Assembly: GCA_002787635.1 (NCBI GenBank)
Contig: PCXK01000023.1
Location: 34,045-98,044 of the forward strand
Length of the DNA: 64,000 bases
Direction of reading: 5' to 3'
Source of the DNA: Alphaproteobacteria bacterium CG11_big_fil_rev_8_21_14_0_20_39_49
GTDB lineage: Bacteria; Pseudomonadota; Alphaproteobacteria; Rickettsiales; UBA6187
Shown here: one piece after another, positions 25,993 through 34,051 of the stretch
Layout: each line of letters begins with the position of its first letter
Position numbering within the stretch: position 1 is the stretch's first letter
Notes under the pieces: model-generated
Seen by the model: only the letters and a program-made list of their open reading frames with translations
Database searches by the model: none
Told to the model about the DNA's origin: nothing
Translations under genes and position numbers: made by a program

Positions 25993-27393
25993 ATGTCAGA
26001 GGTTTTTATTAGTGAGAGTGAGCTTTTAGCTACCAAAGAATTAGTATTGAAGCACGAATATTTCAGAAGATCGGAGGGAATAACGCAAATTATTCCAAAA
26101 GATTTGTCCATCATTGAAATAGGCTCAGTGCATGCACCTATAAAAAGATCCTTTCAAGAAAAAATAGAAAGATTTGAGAACCAATTAAAAAAGCTACCAA
26201 AATCACAAAAAGATAAAGAAGAAACTACAGCAACATTTCTCAAAAGATACCTTCAAGAGCGGCAGTCATCGAACATTCACAACAAGACACAAAAGGCATT
26301 GGGAGGAATTGTAGAAATTATAAATGATAAACAACAGACTGAGAATAACAGAAAAAAACACTCACTTGAAGTTGCGGCAATTTCAAAAGATTTAAGTAGC
26401 AAGCTTAATTTAACTGCGGAAGAATCGTTAATCGCAGAAATAGCATCTTTGTGCCATGATTTGGGACACCCTCCTTTTGGTCATGCAGGTCAACGAGCAA
26501 TGGCAAAGAAATTACGCAATATAGGGGTGAACGAATATATTGCAGATGATAACCTTCATTCACTGCAAAAAGCTAAAAAAATGGGGCTTCATGATTCTAT
26601 ATTAGAAACATTGATTTACCATGACGGTAAACCGATAAAGGAAGTTTCAAAAAAATATAATAAGTCAAATCTTGATGAAGAATTTCATAAATTTATTTCT
26701 GATGCAGAAAGACCACCTTCTATTATAGCGCAAGTTGCAGCAATTTCTGATGATATCGCAAATGATTCAACCGACATTAGAGATATTTATAAAAGCAGCG
26801 GTGCAAGTGGTAGTGGAAAAACAATTCAGCAACTAAAGGAGAGTTCTGTTCTTTTTGCAACGATGCATGACAAAGTCAAACAAAACAACAAGGATTTAAC
26901 AGAAGAACACCTTATTGAAAAAATAATAGACGGCATAAGGCAAGAATACATATCGGATATTGTCGGACAAAATAAACAACAACATCAAAACACCTCGGGT
27001 ATTACGGTTACATTCTCAAGCGAGATGCAGAAAAAACATGATATTTTGCGTTCATCTATAAGAGAGTTATTTAAGCAAAAATCTTTTACTAAATTTGATA
27101 ATGTCGTAGATAAGTCCATCGGAACAATATTCGACGCTTTTTACAATCAAAGCGATCGGGTAATTAACACTATTGACTCACTTCAAGATAGCATATTGAA
27201 AGATAAATCGATGATTTTAATGAAAAATATACGTAATATTAATGGAAATAACGAACAACAAAAAGAACTCAAAAGCAAAGAAATAGTTAAGTTTGTATAT
27301 ACAAACCTAACCGATAGAACCTGCTATGACTTGGCAAAAACTCTAAGACAATTTTGTCGGGAAGAATATTCCTACACAGATATTAATAGATAG
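25993..27393 (+). CDS. HD-domain dGTPase-like phosphohydrolase
   Basis: 466 residues. The HD metal site follows the dGTPase pattern: His123 in 'KKHSLEVAAISKDL', His154-Asp155 in 'SLCHDLGHPPFGHAG', and a later Asp near 252 in 'QVAAISDDIAND'. This family removes triphosphate from dNTPs, and some members act in anti-phage defence by dNTP depletion. The N-terminal 115 residues and the C-terminal 180 are not recognisable, and the protein lacks the usual extended dGTPase C-terminal domain. It is the first gene of the insert between cheY and motE and is transcribed against the flagellar operon. The catalytic fold is a confident call; its biological role is not. Confidence 0.82.
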   Translation: MSEVFISESELLATKELVLKHEYFRRSEGITQIIPKDLSIIEIGSVHAPIKRSFQEKIERFENQLKKLPKSQKDKEETTATFLKRYLQERQSSNIHNKTQKALGGIVEIINDKQQTENNRKKHSLEVAAISKDLSSKLNLTAEESLIAEIASLCHDLGHPPFGHAGQRAMAKKLRNIGVNEYIADDNLHSLQKAKKMGLHDSILETLIYHDGKPIKEVSKKYNKSNLDEEFHKFISDAERPPSIIAQVAAISDDIANDSTDIRDIYKSSGASGSGKTIQQLKESSVLFATMHDKVKQNNKDLTEEHLIEKIIDGIRQEYISDIVGQNKQQHQNTSGITVTFSSEMQKKHDILRSSIRELFKQKSFTKFDNVVDKSIGTIFDAFYNQSDRVINTIDSLQDSILKDKSMILMKNIRNINGNNEQQKELKSKEIVKFVYTNLTDRTCYDLAKTLRQFCREEYSYTDINR

Positions 27394-27480
27394 ATGAAAT
27401 TAATAGTTGAATTTAATAAGCCCATATACTACAATACCATTGTTTTGGAAGTGTGAAAATAGCTGTTGTAAGTAGCATAC

Positions 27481-29505
27481 ATGAAGTATAACCATATACT
27501 AACATTTGTAAATCCTACCTTTTCTAGCATTAGAAACAATATTGTCACTCGCATAAAACCCACTTTCATAAGGAACCTCCCACCAATAGGTGATTTAGGA
27601 AATAGAGTCATCGAAGCCGGCTATACCCATGACTTAATAAAAAGTTCAAAGAGGTTAAATAAGAGCGAACAACATGAAAAGAAAAACCTATATCGGGAGA
27701 ATGATATGAAATATTCAAAAAAGAACTTCGGAAACTCGAGTAATAGAAGTTCTAAAGATGATATATCCGAATATGAATATAGCTCATCATCAGATTGTAT
27801 TGCGGATATAGATTTAGTAGAGGAGCCGAGTTTTTTTTCAGATTTATCAGTTGAAGAAGAGCTGGAACGGCTTGCACCGGTGCGAAAAGAATATGGTAGA
27901 CACAGCAAAGATAAAAAACAAAAGCACTCAAAAGCTACTTCAAAAGATGATTATTCTAAGGTTCCGTACTCTACTCGTGCATCAAAAGCAAAAACTAAAA
28001 ACTCTTTAACACCAAGTTTAAAAGAAAGTTTTAGCCCTGATTATAAAGGTTATTACGCTGATATAGAAATATCAGAATCCAATGAAACAAGGAAAAGAAC
28101 ACCTTTCTACCGTATGCAAGAAGAAGAAAAAAAAGAAGATTATCGAAGTGAATATATAATAAAAAACTCTTATATAAATGAAGAAACCGCATCACCGAAA
28201 ATAAGAAGGTCAAAAAGAACTCTTTTAAGAAATAATGTTTCCGGCAGTCGCAGCACAGATTCAGAACCATCTCTAGCCGGCGAAGACGAACAACAAATAT
28301 TAAAAACCAGATCAAACAGGGGACTAATTTCAAAAAAGGCAAGGGAGCAAGGACTAATTGTTAAACAATTTGAAAATAACGCTAAAGCTGTAGAAGCTAT
28401 TTACGACACCTCTTCTGACTCGGATAATGCATTAGAGCCTTTTAAAGAAACAAGAGAATATTCTAAAATAAAAAGACGTGAAGAGCATAAACAAGATTTA
28501 ATATCGATTGCAAAACAAGCATTTCCGCCTGATGAAGAAACAAGAAAACTATACACAGATTCAATACGCAACCGAGAAGTAGATAGGCATAACAGGTTAA
28601 GTAACGGATATTCGAGGAATACTATAAACTCGTATAAGGCAATAGGCAGCCATGCTAAAAGAACAACTATAATGCACAACTCGCTACTTAGAAAATCTTT
28701 TAAAGAAGCAATTCCGCTTGAACAGGCTATTTCAAGTGATATTGAACAATACAACCAAAGTCAGGGGGAAATAAGAACTCAACTTCTCGGTGTTATACGG
28801 CAAGATGCTTTAAAAATGCACTGGAAAGAGCATGAATTTGAAGATCCTAAAATATGGAAGGTTGTTAACTTTTTACAAAACTCTTTAATGTCAGGAGATA
28901 GCAGTAAAACAAAAATATCCGAAGCTATAAAAAATGACGAGCCTTTAACAGATTGCAGCCCTTTTGCTGCGTGGCATCATATAGCTTATAAGGCAAGCAA
29001 AAACGAAGAGGGGCATCACTTTGTTTCTGTGTACTCTCTAAGACCTGACGGGTTAATGCTCGTCCATGATACAAGGGATCAAAAATCAGGTGAAGTTACG
29101 AGCGACCAATGGGGTGAGCATGAATGGATACATAGAGCTACCGGCATGAGCGATACGCAACGTTTTAGTCAAATGGACGAAAAAGCAATTAATATTTTAT
29201 TAGAAAAAACATTAGTTCCTAAAACCACTAAAAGAGAGAAATACGCACTAAATATAATTGAACGTCTGGATAATTATGTAAAAAATATAGCACCTGATAA
29301 TGAGGAAGCCTTTAAATTAAACGAAGATATTAGCCGGCTAAATAGAGCGTCTAACGCTAAAGATGTCGATAAATTTCTTAGCGGTAAACTAAAAGATTAT
29401 GATTGGGGACAAGCCCTTTTAAAACAGCAAGAAGTTATGGATAAAAGAACTTTGCTAGCCCGCAACCAAGTTTCACAAAGTAGTTCGACTCATATGCGTT
29501 TTTAA
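27481..29505 (+). CDS. Unknown 674-aa protein of the motE-cheY insert
   Basis: I do not recognise a family. Residues about 75-370 are low-complexity and highly charged (Ser, Lys, Arg, Glu), probably disordered. From about 430 a folded domain appears: 'LTDCSPFAAWHH', then 'EGHHFVSVYSLRPDGLMLVHDTRD', then helices to the end. A Cys (about 492), a His in a predicted strand (512-513) and a following Asp resemble the order of papain-like cysteine peptidases, but this is speculation. An internal ATG at 27706 has a much better ribosome binding site (GGGAGA) and would give about 599 residues. The gene lies between the HD gene and the exonuclease gene, all on one strand. Confidence 0.65.
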   Translation: MKYNHILTFVNPTFSSIRNNIVTRIKPTFIRNLPPIGDLGNRVIEAGYTHDLIKSSKRLNKSEQHEKKNLYRENDMKYSKKNFGNSSNRSSKDDISEYEYSSSSDCIADIDLVEEPSFFSDLSVEEELERLAPVRKEYGRHSKDKKQKHSKATSKDDYSKVPYSTRASKAKTKNSLTPSLKESFSPDYKGYYADIEISESNETRKRTPFYRMQEEEKKEDYRSEYIIKNSYINEETASPKIRRSKRTLLRNNVSGSRSTDSEPSLAGEDEQQILKTRSNRGLISKKAREQGLIVKQFENNAKAVEAIYDTSSDSDNALEPFKETREYSKIKRREEHKQDLISIAKQAFPPDEETRKLYTDSIRNREVDRHNRLSNGYSRNTINSYKAIGSHAKRTTIMHNSLLRKSFKEAIPLEQAISSDIEQYNQSQGEIRTQLLGVIRQDALKMHWKEHEFEDPKIWKVVNFLQNSLMSGDSSKTKISEAIKNDEPLTDCSPFAAWHHIAYKASKNEEGHHFVSVYSLRPDGLMLVHDTRDQKSGEVTSDQWGEHEWIHRATGMSDTQRFSQMDEKAINILLEKTLVPKTTKREKYALNIIERLDNYVKNIAPDNEEAFKLNEDISRLNRASNAKDVDKFLSGKLKDYDWGQALLKQQEVMDKRTLLARNQVSQSSSTHMRF

Positions 29506-29529
29506 AAATAATCCGGTAAGGAGGAAGTT

Positions 29530-30231
29530 ATGAATAAACGAAAGCGTACAAATGACACTTATGTTGTACTTGATATTGAAAGCACAGGTTTTTTTTATAG
29601 TGATAAAGAAAAAATAAAAGAAAAAGGTCAGCATAGGGTTATAGAAGCAGGCTTTGTAAAAATACAAAACGGTCTGATAGTAGATGAGATGCAAATTTAT
29701 TTTAATCCTGAAGGAAAAAAATCCGATTGGGGAGCTTATAAAGCTCACAAAATAAAAGATAGCTTTTTAAAAGACAAGGCTTTATTTAAAGACCGTGCTG
29801 ACGATATCGCTAATTTTATAGGTGACTCAACAGTTGTCGGTCATAATGTAGACTTTGATATCAAGGCTCTAAATACTGAATTTCAAAGGGCCGGACATAA
29901 TTTTAGATTAAACAAAAGCAATTCTTTAGACACAAAATATTTAGCTAAGAAATCTGCCCCTGATTGCGTCTCATATAGCCTTGATTCAGTGTGCCGAAGA
30001 TTAGGCGTAGATTTATATGAAAGAAACGCAAAAGGGCATGGTGCTTTACTAGACGCAAAGCTTACGGCAGATGTTTTCTTAAAACTAAGTAATAACACCT
30101 CAAAATATCAATCGGTATCATGTGACATTTACAATAATGACGACGTTCCGATAGCAAAGCGTACCAGAAGTTTTGTTAGTATGGTTAAAGAAAGCCAAAA
30201 TTCTGAAAAATTATTCGGAATGTCCCATTAA
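29530..30231 (+). CDS. DnaQ-like DEDDh 3'-5' exonuclease
   Basis: 233 residues. All five catalytic residues of the DEDDh class are visible: Asp15 and Glu17 in 'LDIESTG', Asp110 in 'GHNVDFDIKAL', His170 and Asp175 in 'GHGALLDAKLTAD'. The domain is close to the epsilon proofreading subunit of DNA polymerase III and to stand-alone RNase T/ExoX-type enzymes. It starts 24 bp after the 674-residue gene with an AGGAGG ribosome binding site. Its last codons lie inside the terminal inverted repeat of a MITE-like element (30218-30355), which supplies the stop codon, so the original C-terminus may have been longer. Confidence 0.9.
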   Translation: MNKRKRTNDTYVVLDIESTGFFYSDKEKIKEKGQHRVIEAGFVKIQNGLIVDEMQIYFNPEGKKSDWGAYKAHKIKDSFLKDKALFKDRADDIANFIGDSTVVGHNVDFDIKALNTEFQRAGHNFRLNKSNSLDTKYLAKKSAPDCVSYSLDSVCRRLGVDLYERNAKGHGALLDAKLTADVFLKLSNNTSKYQSVSCDIYNNDDVPIAKRTRSFVSMVKESQNSEKLFGMSH

Positions 30232-30355
30232 TTGGTTTTTGTGTAAAAATAGTTGTCATGCTGAATTTATTTCAGCATCTGTTCCTTTTTATAAAAGAAC
30301 CTGAAATAAGTTCAGGTTGACAAAAAATTATAAAAAACCAATTAATGGGACATTC
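30218..30355. mobile_element. MITE-like element with 23-bp perfect terminal inverted repeats
   Basis: GAATGTCCCATTAATTGGTT... at 30218-30240 is repeated in inverted form at 30333-30355. Between them is a GTCAT double-hairpin repeat (30254-30322). AAATTATT occurs close to both outer ends and may be a target duplication. The element overlaps the last four codons of the exonuclease gene. The rest of the gap to 30574 holds nothing I can identify. Confidence 0.75.
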
Positions 30356-30574
30356 TAAAATTATTTAACTAACAGGGAATGTATCTGATTTCAAAAGTCA
30401 GGAATGTCTTTAGCACTTTAAGCTAATATATTTACGTTATTGTGCATCAGACTGATAAAATTCACTTATATCTGCTACGTTAAAATTTTATTCATCTTAC
30501 ACTCCCGGTAACTATATCATCTTAAATTGCTACATAAAGAATATAATGAATAAGCACTTATGTGTTCATTGTAT

Positions 30575-30674
30575 TTTAGTTAACAGATAATTTACGCTGC
30601 ATTGCAAGTTTTTCGGTAATGACCTTTGCCTTTTCAACGTTCATTTTGTCCATTATTTTTGCAAGATTTGCTTC
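30575..30674. repeat. Direct repeat 2: 3' end of intact motE
   Basis: Partner of 25655-25754 (96 of 100 bases identical, same orientation). It marks the second border of the approximately 4.9-kb insert. Confidence 0.92.
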
Positions 30675-31244
30675 CTTCATCTTGCCTGCTATTTCAACAA
30701 TTATCTGTATGTCCATGCTTTCAAATACCTGTGCGGCATTTTGCGGTTTCATATTCTCATATATTTTTACAAGCCGTATAATTTTCTTATTTTCTTTTTC
30801 GTTATATTCTTCAAGCAAGCGGCTTATTTCCTGTTTTAGCTCTTTAAGCTCGTCCATTTTATGGTTAATTTTTTTCTCGGTAGCGTTAAGGATATTTTCT
30901 TTCATTGCAATAGACTTGCTCCAATCTTCCAATTCCTTTCTGCGGTTGGCAAGATTCTCAAGCAGGTTTCTTTCCATTTCGGTCATATTGGTAACTTCAA
31001 GCTCTTTTGGTCCTGCACCTGAATAACCCGGACTTAACACTGCTTCTTCTTCGGTTGAATCTCCATCGGGCAGACCTTCTTCACCTTCCTCAACTTCAAT
31101 CTCTCCTTCCTGAGCCAAGGCTTCAAACTGAGAGACCAGCTTATCGGACGGTGCGTTGGCTTTTTCGACAATAACATCAAATACCTTTACAACGATTGAT
31201 GTAAAAGCAAAAAATAGAATAAGAGGTAATATCCTTAGCCTCAT
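30576..31244 (-). CDS. motE: MotE-type flagellar motor protein
   Basis: 222 residues. An N-terminal membrane or signal segment (1-22), an acidic linker, a long coiled coil (about 85-150: 'ERNLLENLANRRKELEDW', 'KINHKMDELKELKQEISRLL') and a C-terminal MgtE-N-like helical domain ('IYENMKPQNAAQVFESMDI', 'KIMDKMNVEKAKVITEKLA'). This architecture is that of MotE, a periplasmic chaperone for stator-associated proteins in alphaproteobacteria. It follows DUF6468 and fliM in the same operon. Its last 33 codons are part of a 100-bp direct repeat, so its end was probably re-created by the insertion next to it. Confidence 0.85.
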   Translation of the reverse strand: MRLRILPLILFFAFTSIVVKVFDVIVEKANAPSDKLVSQFEALAQEGEIEVEEGEEGLPDGDSTEEEAVLSPGYSGAGPKELEVTNMTEMERNLLENLANRRKELEDWSKSIAMKENILNATEKKINHKMDELKELKQEISRLLEEYNEKENKKIIRLVKIYENMKPQNAAQVFESMDIQIIVEIAGKMKEANLAKIMDKMNVEKAKVITEKLAMQRKLSVN

Positions 31245-31271
31245 GACGTTTAAAAAATCCGTATAAAATTA

Positions 31272-31934
31272 TTATTTATCACCATATCCGATGGTTTTTA
31301 ACATATCGGCAACTATCTGTTCTTCATTTTTTTCATTGTTATTGGAAAAAGATGAAGCAGATTTGTTTGTTTTTATATTGTTTTTTTGAGTTTCTTTATT
31401 TTCGTTTATCTGTTCAAGCAATGATTCAAGGGCTTTTGCTTTTTTTGTATCGGCAAACGGCTTTATATTATTTTCCTGCGTTGTTGCTTTTGAATTGCTT
31501 AAATAACTTCTTTGACGCAGGGCTTTTATTTCTTCGGGATTCGGACTTGTAAAGACATGGTTGTTATGTGAAATATCAGGAGTAACGGGCTTTGCAGCTT
31601 GAATGCCCGCCGCCTTTTTTTGAGCTTCCTTAACTTTGTCGTCCATTACTTGAGTAACTTTTGCGGCTTTTTCAGTTAAGAATGACAGATCGTCAATCAG
31701 TACATATCCCTTTTCCATTTTATCGCTAAGTAATCCTGAAACCTCGGTGCTGACTTTTTTGAGGTCGTCAATACCTATTTGAGCTTGCAGTATAGTTTCG
31801 TCAAAGCTCTTAAAAAGATTTGCCAGTTCTTTCTTGCTTTGCTGCAATATAGATATCTTACGGTTTAGTATCACACCGTAAACTATTGCTACCAATAATA
31901 ATGAAATAACTATGATATCAAGTATTTCTGCCAT
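31272..31934 (-). CDS. DUF6468 flagellar-operon protein
   Basis: 220 residues. One N-terminal membrane helix ('ILDIIVISLLLVAIVYGVIL') is followed by a coiled-coil segment (about 25-105: 'QSKKELANLFKSFDETILQAQIGID') and a disordered Ala/Lys/Asn-rich tail. This matches the DUF6468 proteins found between fliM and motE in alphaproteobacterial flagellar operons. The start codon overlaps the fliM stop by one base (TAATG). Its function is not established. Confidence 0.8.
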   Translation of the reverse strand: MAEILDIIVISLLLVAIVYGVILNRKISILQQSKKELANLFKSFDETILQAQIGIDDLKKVSTEVSGLLSDKMEKGYVLIDDLSFLTEKAAKVTQVMDDKVKEAQKKAAGIQAAKPVTPDISHNNHVFTSPNPEEIKALRQRSYLSNSKATTQENNIKPFADTKKAKALESLLEQINENKETQKNNIKTNKSASSFSNNNEKNEEQIVADMLKTIGYGDK

Positions 31935-32974
31935 TAATCGCGTTCCCGCATGTTTTTATTTATAACTTCACTAACGGCTATCGCCACATCCTCTTCAACC
32001 TTGCCTATCTTGCCTTTTAAAACACGGATACCTTCGCATGTCAGGTCTATATCTTCACTTGCTTTATTATCTAAAATTATAGTGTCGCCTACTTTTAGTT
32101 TCATTAATTTTTCCATTGTGGTTTTCTTTTTTCCTAAGATAGCCTTAACCACAACATCAGTGTTATATATTTCTTTACCTAAATGCAACTCCCATATTGA
32201 ATCTTTACCGAAAGATTCTCCCATAAATGTCTGGGTCAGTAATTTTTTGATAGGCTCCAAGGTTACAAGAGGGAACATAACTTCTATATTTCCTCCACGC
32301 TCTTCCATGTCAACACGCAATTGCAGCAGTACAACGGTATCTGAAGGGTGTGCTATTGTTGCAAATCTCGGATTGGTCTCTATTCTTTCGAACTGGAATG
32401 TTGCAGGGCTAAGGGGGTCAAATGCCGCTCCCATATCTATAAGGATAAGTTCCGTTACCTGCCTTACGATACTTTGTTCAATAGAAGTGTAGGGACGACC
32501 TTCAATCCTTATCGGGCGATTGGATTTTCTGCCGCCGAACAGAACATCAACCATCGAATAAACGATAGAGCCGTTATATGTAACCAGAGCAAGGTTTTCC
32601 CACTCTATTGCCTTAAATACCGAAAGTATCGCAGGCATGGGTATTGAGTTTACGTAATCACCGAACCTAAGTGATGTAATTGAGTGAATATCAACATCAA
32701 CGTTATCGGAAGTGAAGTTGCGTAAAGAGGTGGAAAGCATTCTGACGAACCTGTCGAACACCACTTCAAGCATCGGGAAACGCTCATAAGAAAGCAATGC
32801 CTTATCAAGCATGGCTTCAATGCCCGTCTTCTTTTCATGAGCGGGGGCTGCACTAAAACCCAGAAGATTATCTATCTCGTCCTGAGACAGAGCTTTGGAG
32901 TCATCGCCACCGCTTGCCATAGCTTCCATGGCTGCCGCCATTTCCTCTTCTGTTTGTTGCCCTTCTTCTGCCAT
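31934..32974 (-). CDS. fliM: Flagellar motor switch protein FliM
   Basis: 346 residues. The N-terminal CheY-P-binding peptide is clear: 'ALSQDEIDNLLGF' (about 33-45). The CheC-like middle domain follows ('LLSYERFPMLEVVFDRFVRMLSTSLRNF' region, 'GGRKSNRPIRIEGRPYTSIEQ') and then the C-terminal SpoA/FliN-like domain ('MKLKVGDTIILDNKASEDI'). FliM binds CheY-P and sets rotation direction at the C-ring. It sits between fliL and DUF6468 on the minus strand, consistent with alphaproteobacterial operons. Confidence 0.96.
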   Translation of the reverse strand: MAEEGQQTEEEMAAAMEAMASGGDDSKALSQDEIDNLLGFSAAPAHEKKTGIEAMLDKALLSYERFPMLEVVFDRFVRMLSTSLRNFTSDNVDVDIHSITSLRFGDYVNSIPMPAILSVFKAIEWENLALVTYNGSIVYSMVDVLFGGRKSNRPIRIEGRPYTSIEQSIVRQVTELILIDMGAAFDPLSPATFQFERIETNPRFATIAHPSDTVVLLQLRVDMEERGGNIEVMFPLVTLEPIKKLLTQTFMGESFGKDSIWELHLGKEIYNTDVVVKAILGKKKTTMEKLMKLKVGDTIILDNKASEDIDLTCEGIRVLKGKIGKVEEDVAIAVSEVINKNMRERD

Positions 32975-33031
32975 AAATTAAATTTAAACTCTTAATGTTA
33001 ACGCAATTTGTACGTTTAACTTATTGTAAAC

Positions 33032-33616
33032 CTATTGTACTAATATTTCCTTAAACAAAATGTCATTTATTTTAGCAGGGTAAACTATTTTGTTTATTCT
33101 CAGTAAAAGTTCTTCCCTTAAGCGATAAAGACCGGCGGAGCCTTGCAAGTCTTCTTGACGTAATTCCCTGAGATAAACCTGAAAGCTATCTCTTATTCTC
33201 GGCATTTTTGATTCAACGAGAGGTATTTGCGATTCACCTGCAAGCTCAAGGGATACGGTCATTTTTAAAAAGCTCGGTCTTTTGCTGCCGACATTTAGGT
33301 TTGCAATGAATTCTTCCATATCGTAGAAAACGGTTTTTTCAATTACGCCGTCTTCACCTACAATTTCTTCACCCTCTCTTATTTCGCCGCTGCTTACTTC
33401 TATTTTATTATTAAAAAATCCCATAAAATATGCGGCAGCACCACCACCTCCGGCTAAGAGCAATACGAAGATAATTATTATAAGCTTAAGTTTACCGCCT
33501 TTCTTTTTCTTCTTTTTTCCGCCATCTTCTCCGTCTTCCCCATTGGCTTCGTCAGCTTCATTTTCGGAGGTATCTTCGTCCTTTTGCCCTTCGAGATTCT
33601 CTTCTTCTTCAGCCAT
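33032..33616 (-). CDS. fliL: Flagellar basal-body protein FliL
   Basis: 194 residues. An acidic tail (1-33) and a Lys-rich patch precede one membrane helix ('LKLIIIIFVLLLAGGGGAAAY', about 43-63). The periplasmic domain carries the FliL pattern 'FYDMEEFIANLNVGSKRPSFLKMTVSLELA' and the end 'KINDILFKEILVQ'. FliL surrounds stator units and supports torque. It is the first gene of the minus-strand operon and diverges from flgF across a 435-bp gap. Confidence 0.93.
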   Translation of the reverse strand: MAEEEENLEGQKDEDTSENEADEANGEDGEDGGKKKKKKGGKLKLIIIIFVLLLAGGGGAAAYFMGFFNNKIEVSSGEIREGEEIVGEDGVIEKTVFYDMEEFIANLNVGSKRPSFLKMTVSLELAGESQIPLVESKMPRIRDSFQVYLRELRQEDLQGSAGLYRLREELLLRINKIVYPAKINDILFKEILVQ

Positions 33617-33914
33617 TAATTACCTATCAGTTTAGATTAAAGAGATGTAAAATAACACAATTACACAAGCTTAATCATATGCATATATAGCATAATTCTC
33701 AATAGAAAAACACTAAATATAGTTAGTTTTTTTGTATGTGTGTCCAAATTGTTGTGGATAATAATAGTGATGGTGCTAAGTGGCGGTGATAAGGGATTGC
33801 GGTTAGGCAAAATTTTCTGTTATTAGGAGAAAAAAGTGCCGTTTACGGGTGTTTTTTGTGTGAAATAAAAATCTTAAAATTAATTAGCCACTGGAAATAA
33901 AGGGGTTTTTGAAA

Positions 33915-33931
33915 CTGGCATGGAAAATGCT
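33915..33931 (+). promoter_or_regulatory. Candidate sigma-54 promoter upstream of flgF
   Basis: CTGGCATGGAAAATGCT has GG at 33917-33918 and GC at 33929-33930 with the required 10 bp between, and matches YTGGCAyG-N4-wTGCw closely. It is about 120 bp before flgF. Sigma-54 control of hook and rod genes is known in other alphaproteobacteria. No sigma-54 or activator gene is in this window. The rest of 33617-34051 shows no gene. Confidence 0.55.
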
Positions 33932-34051
33932 TAGTAGTTAGGTGCAATTTATTTTAGCATGTAGGCTAAAGCGGTATTTTTGACAATGGGTTTTTGATAC
34001 CAAAATTGGCAGGTAGCCCGAAAACTAAAAGAACGGTTTAGGGTATTTAAA

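Noticed and set aside
33975..34030. Second promoter-like sequence (TTGACA) close to flgF
   Set aside because: The -35 box is good, but no acceptable -10 box lies at 16-18 bp.
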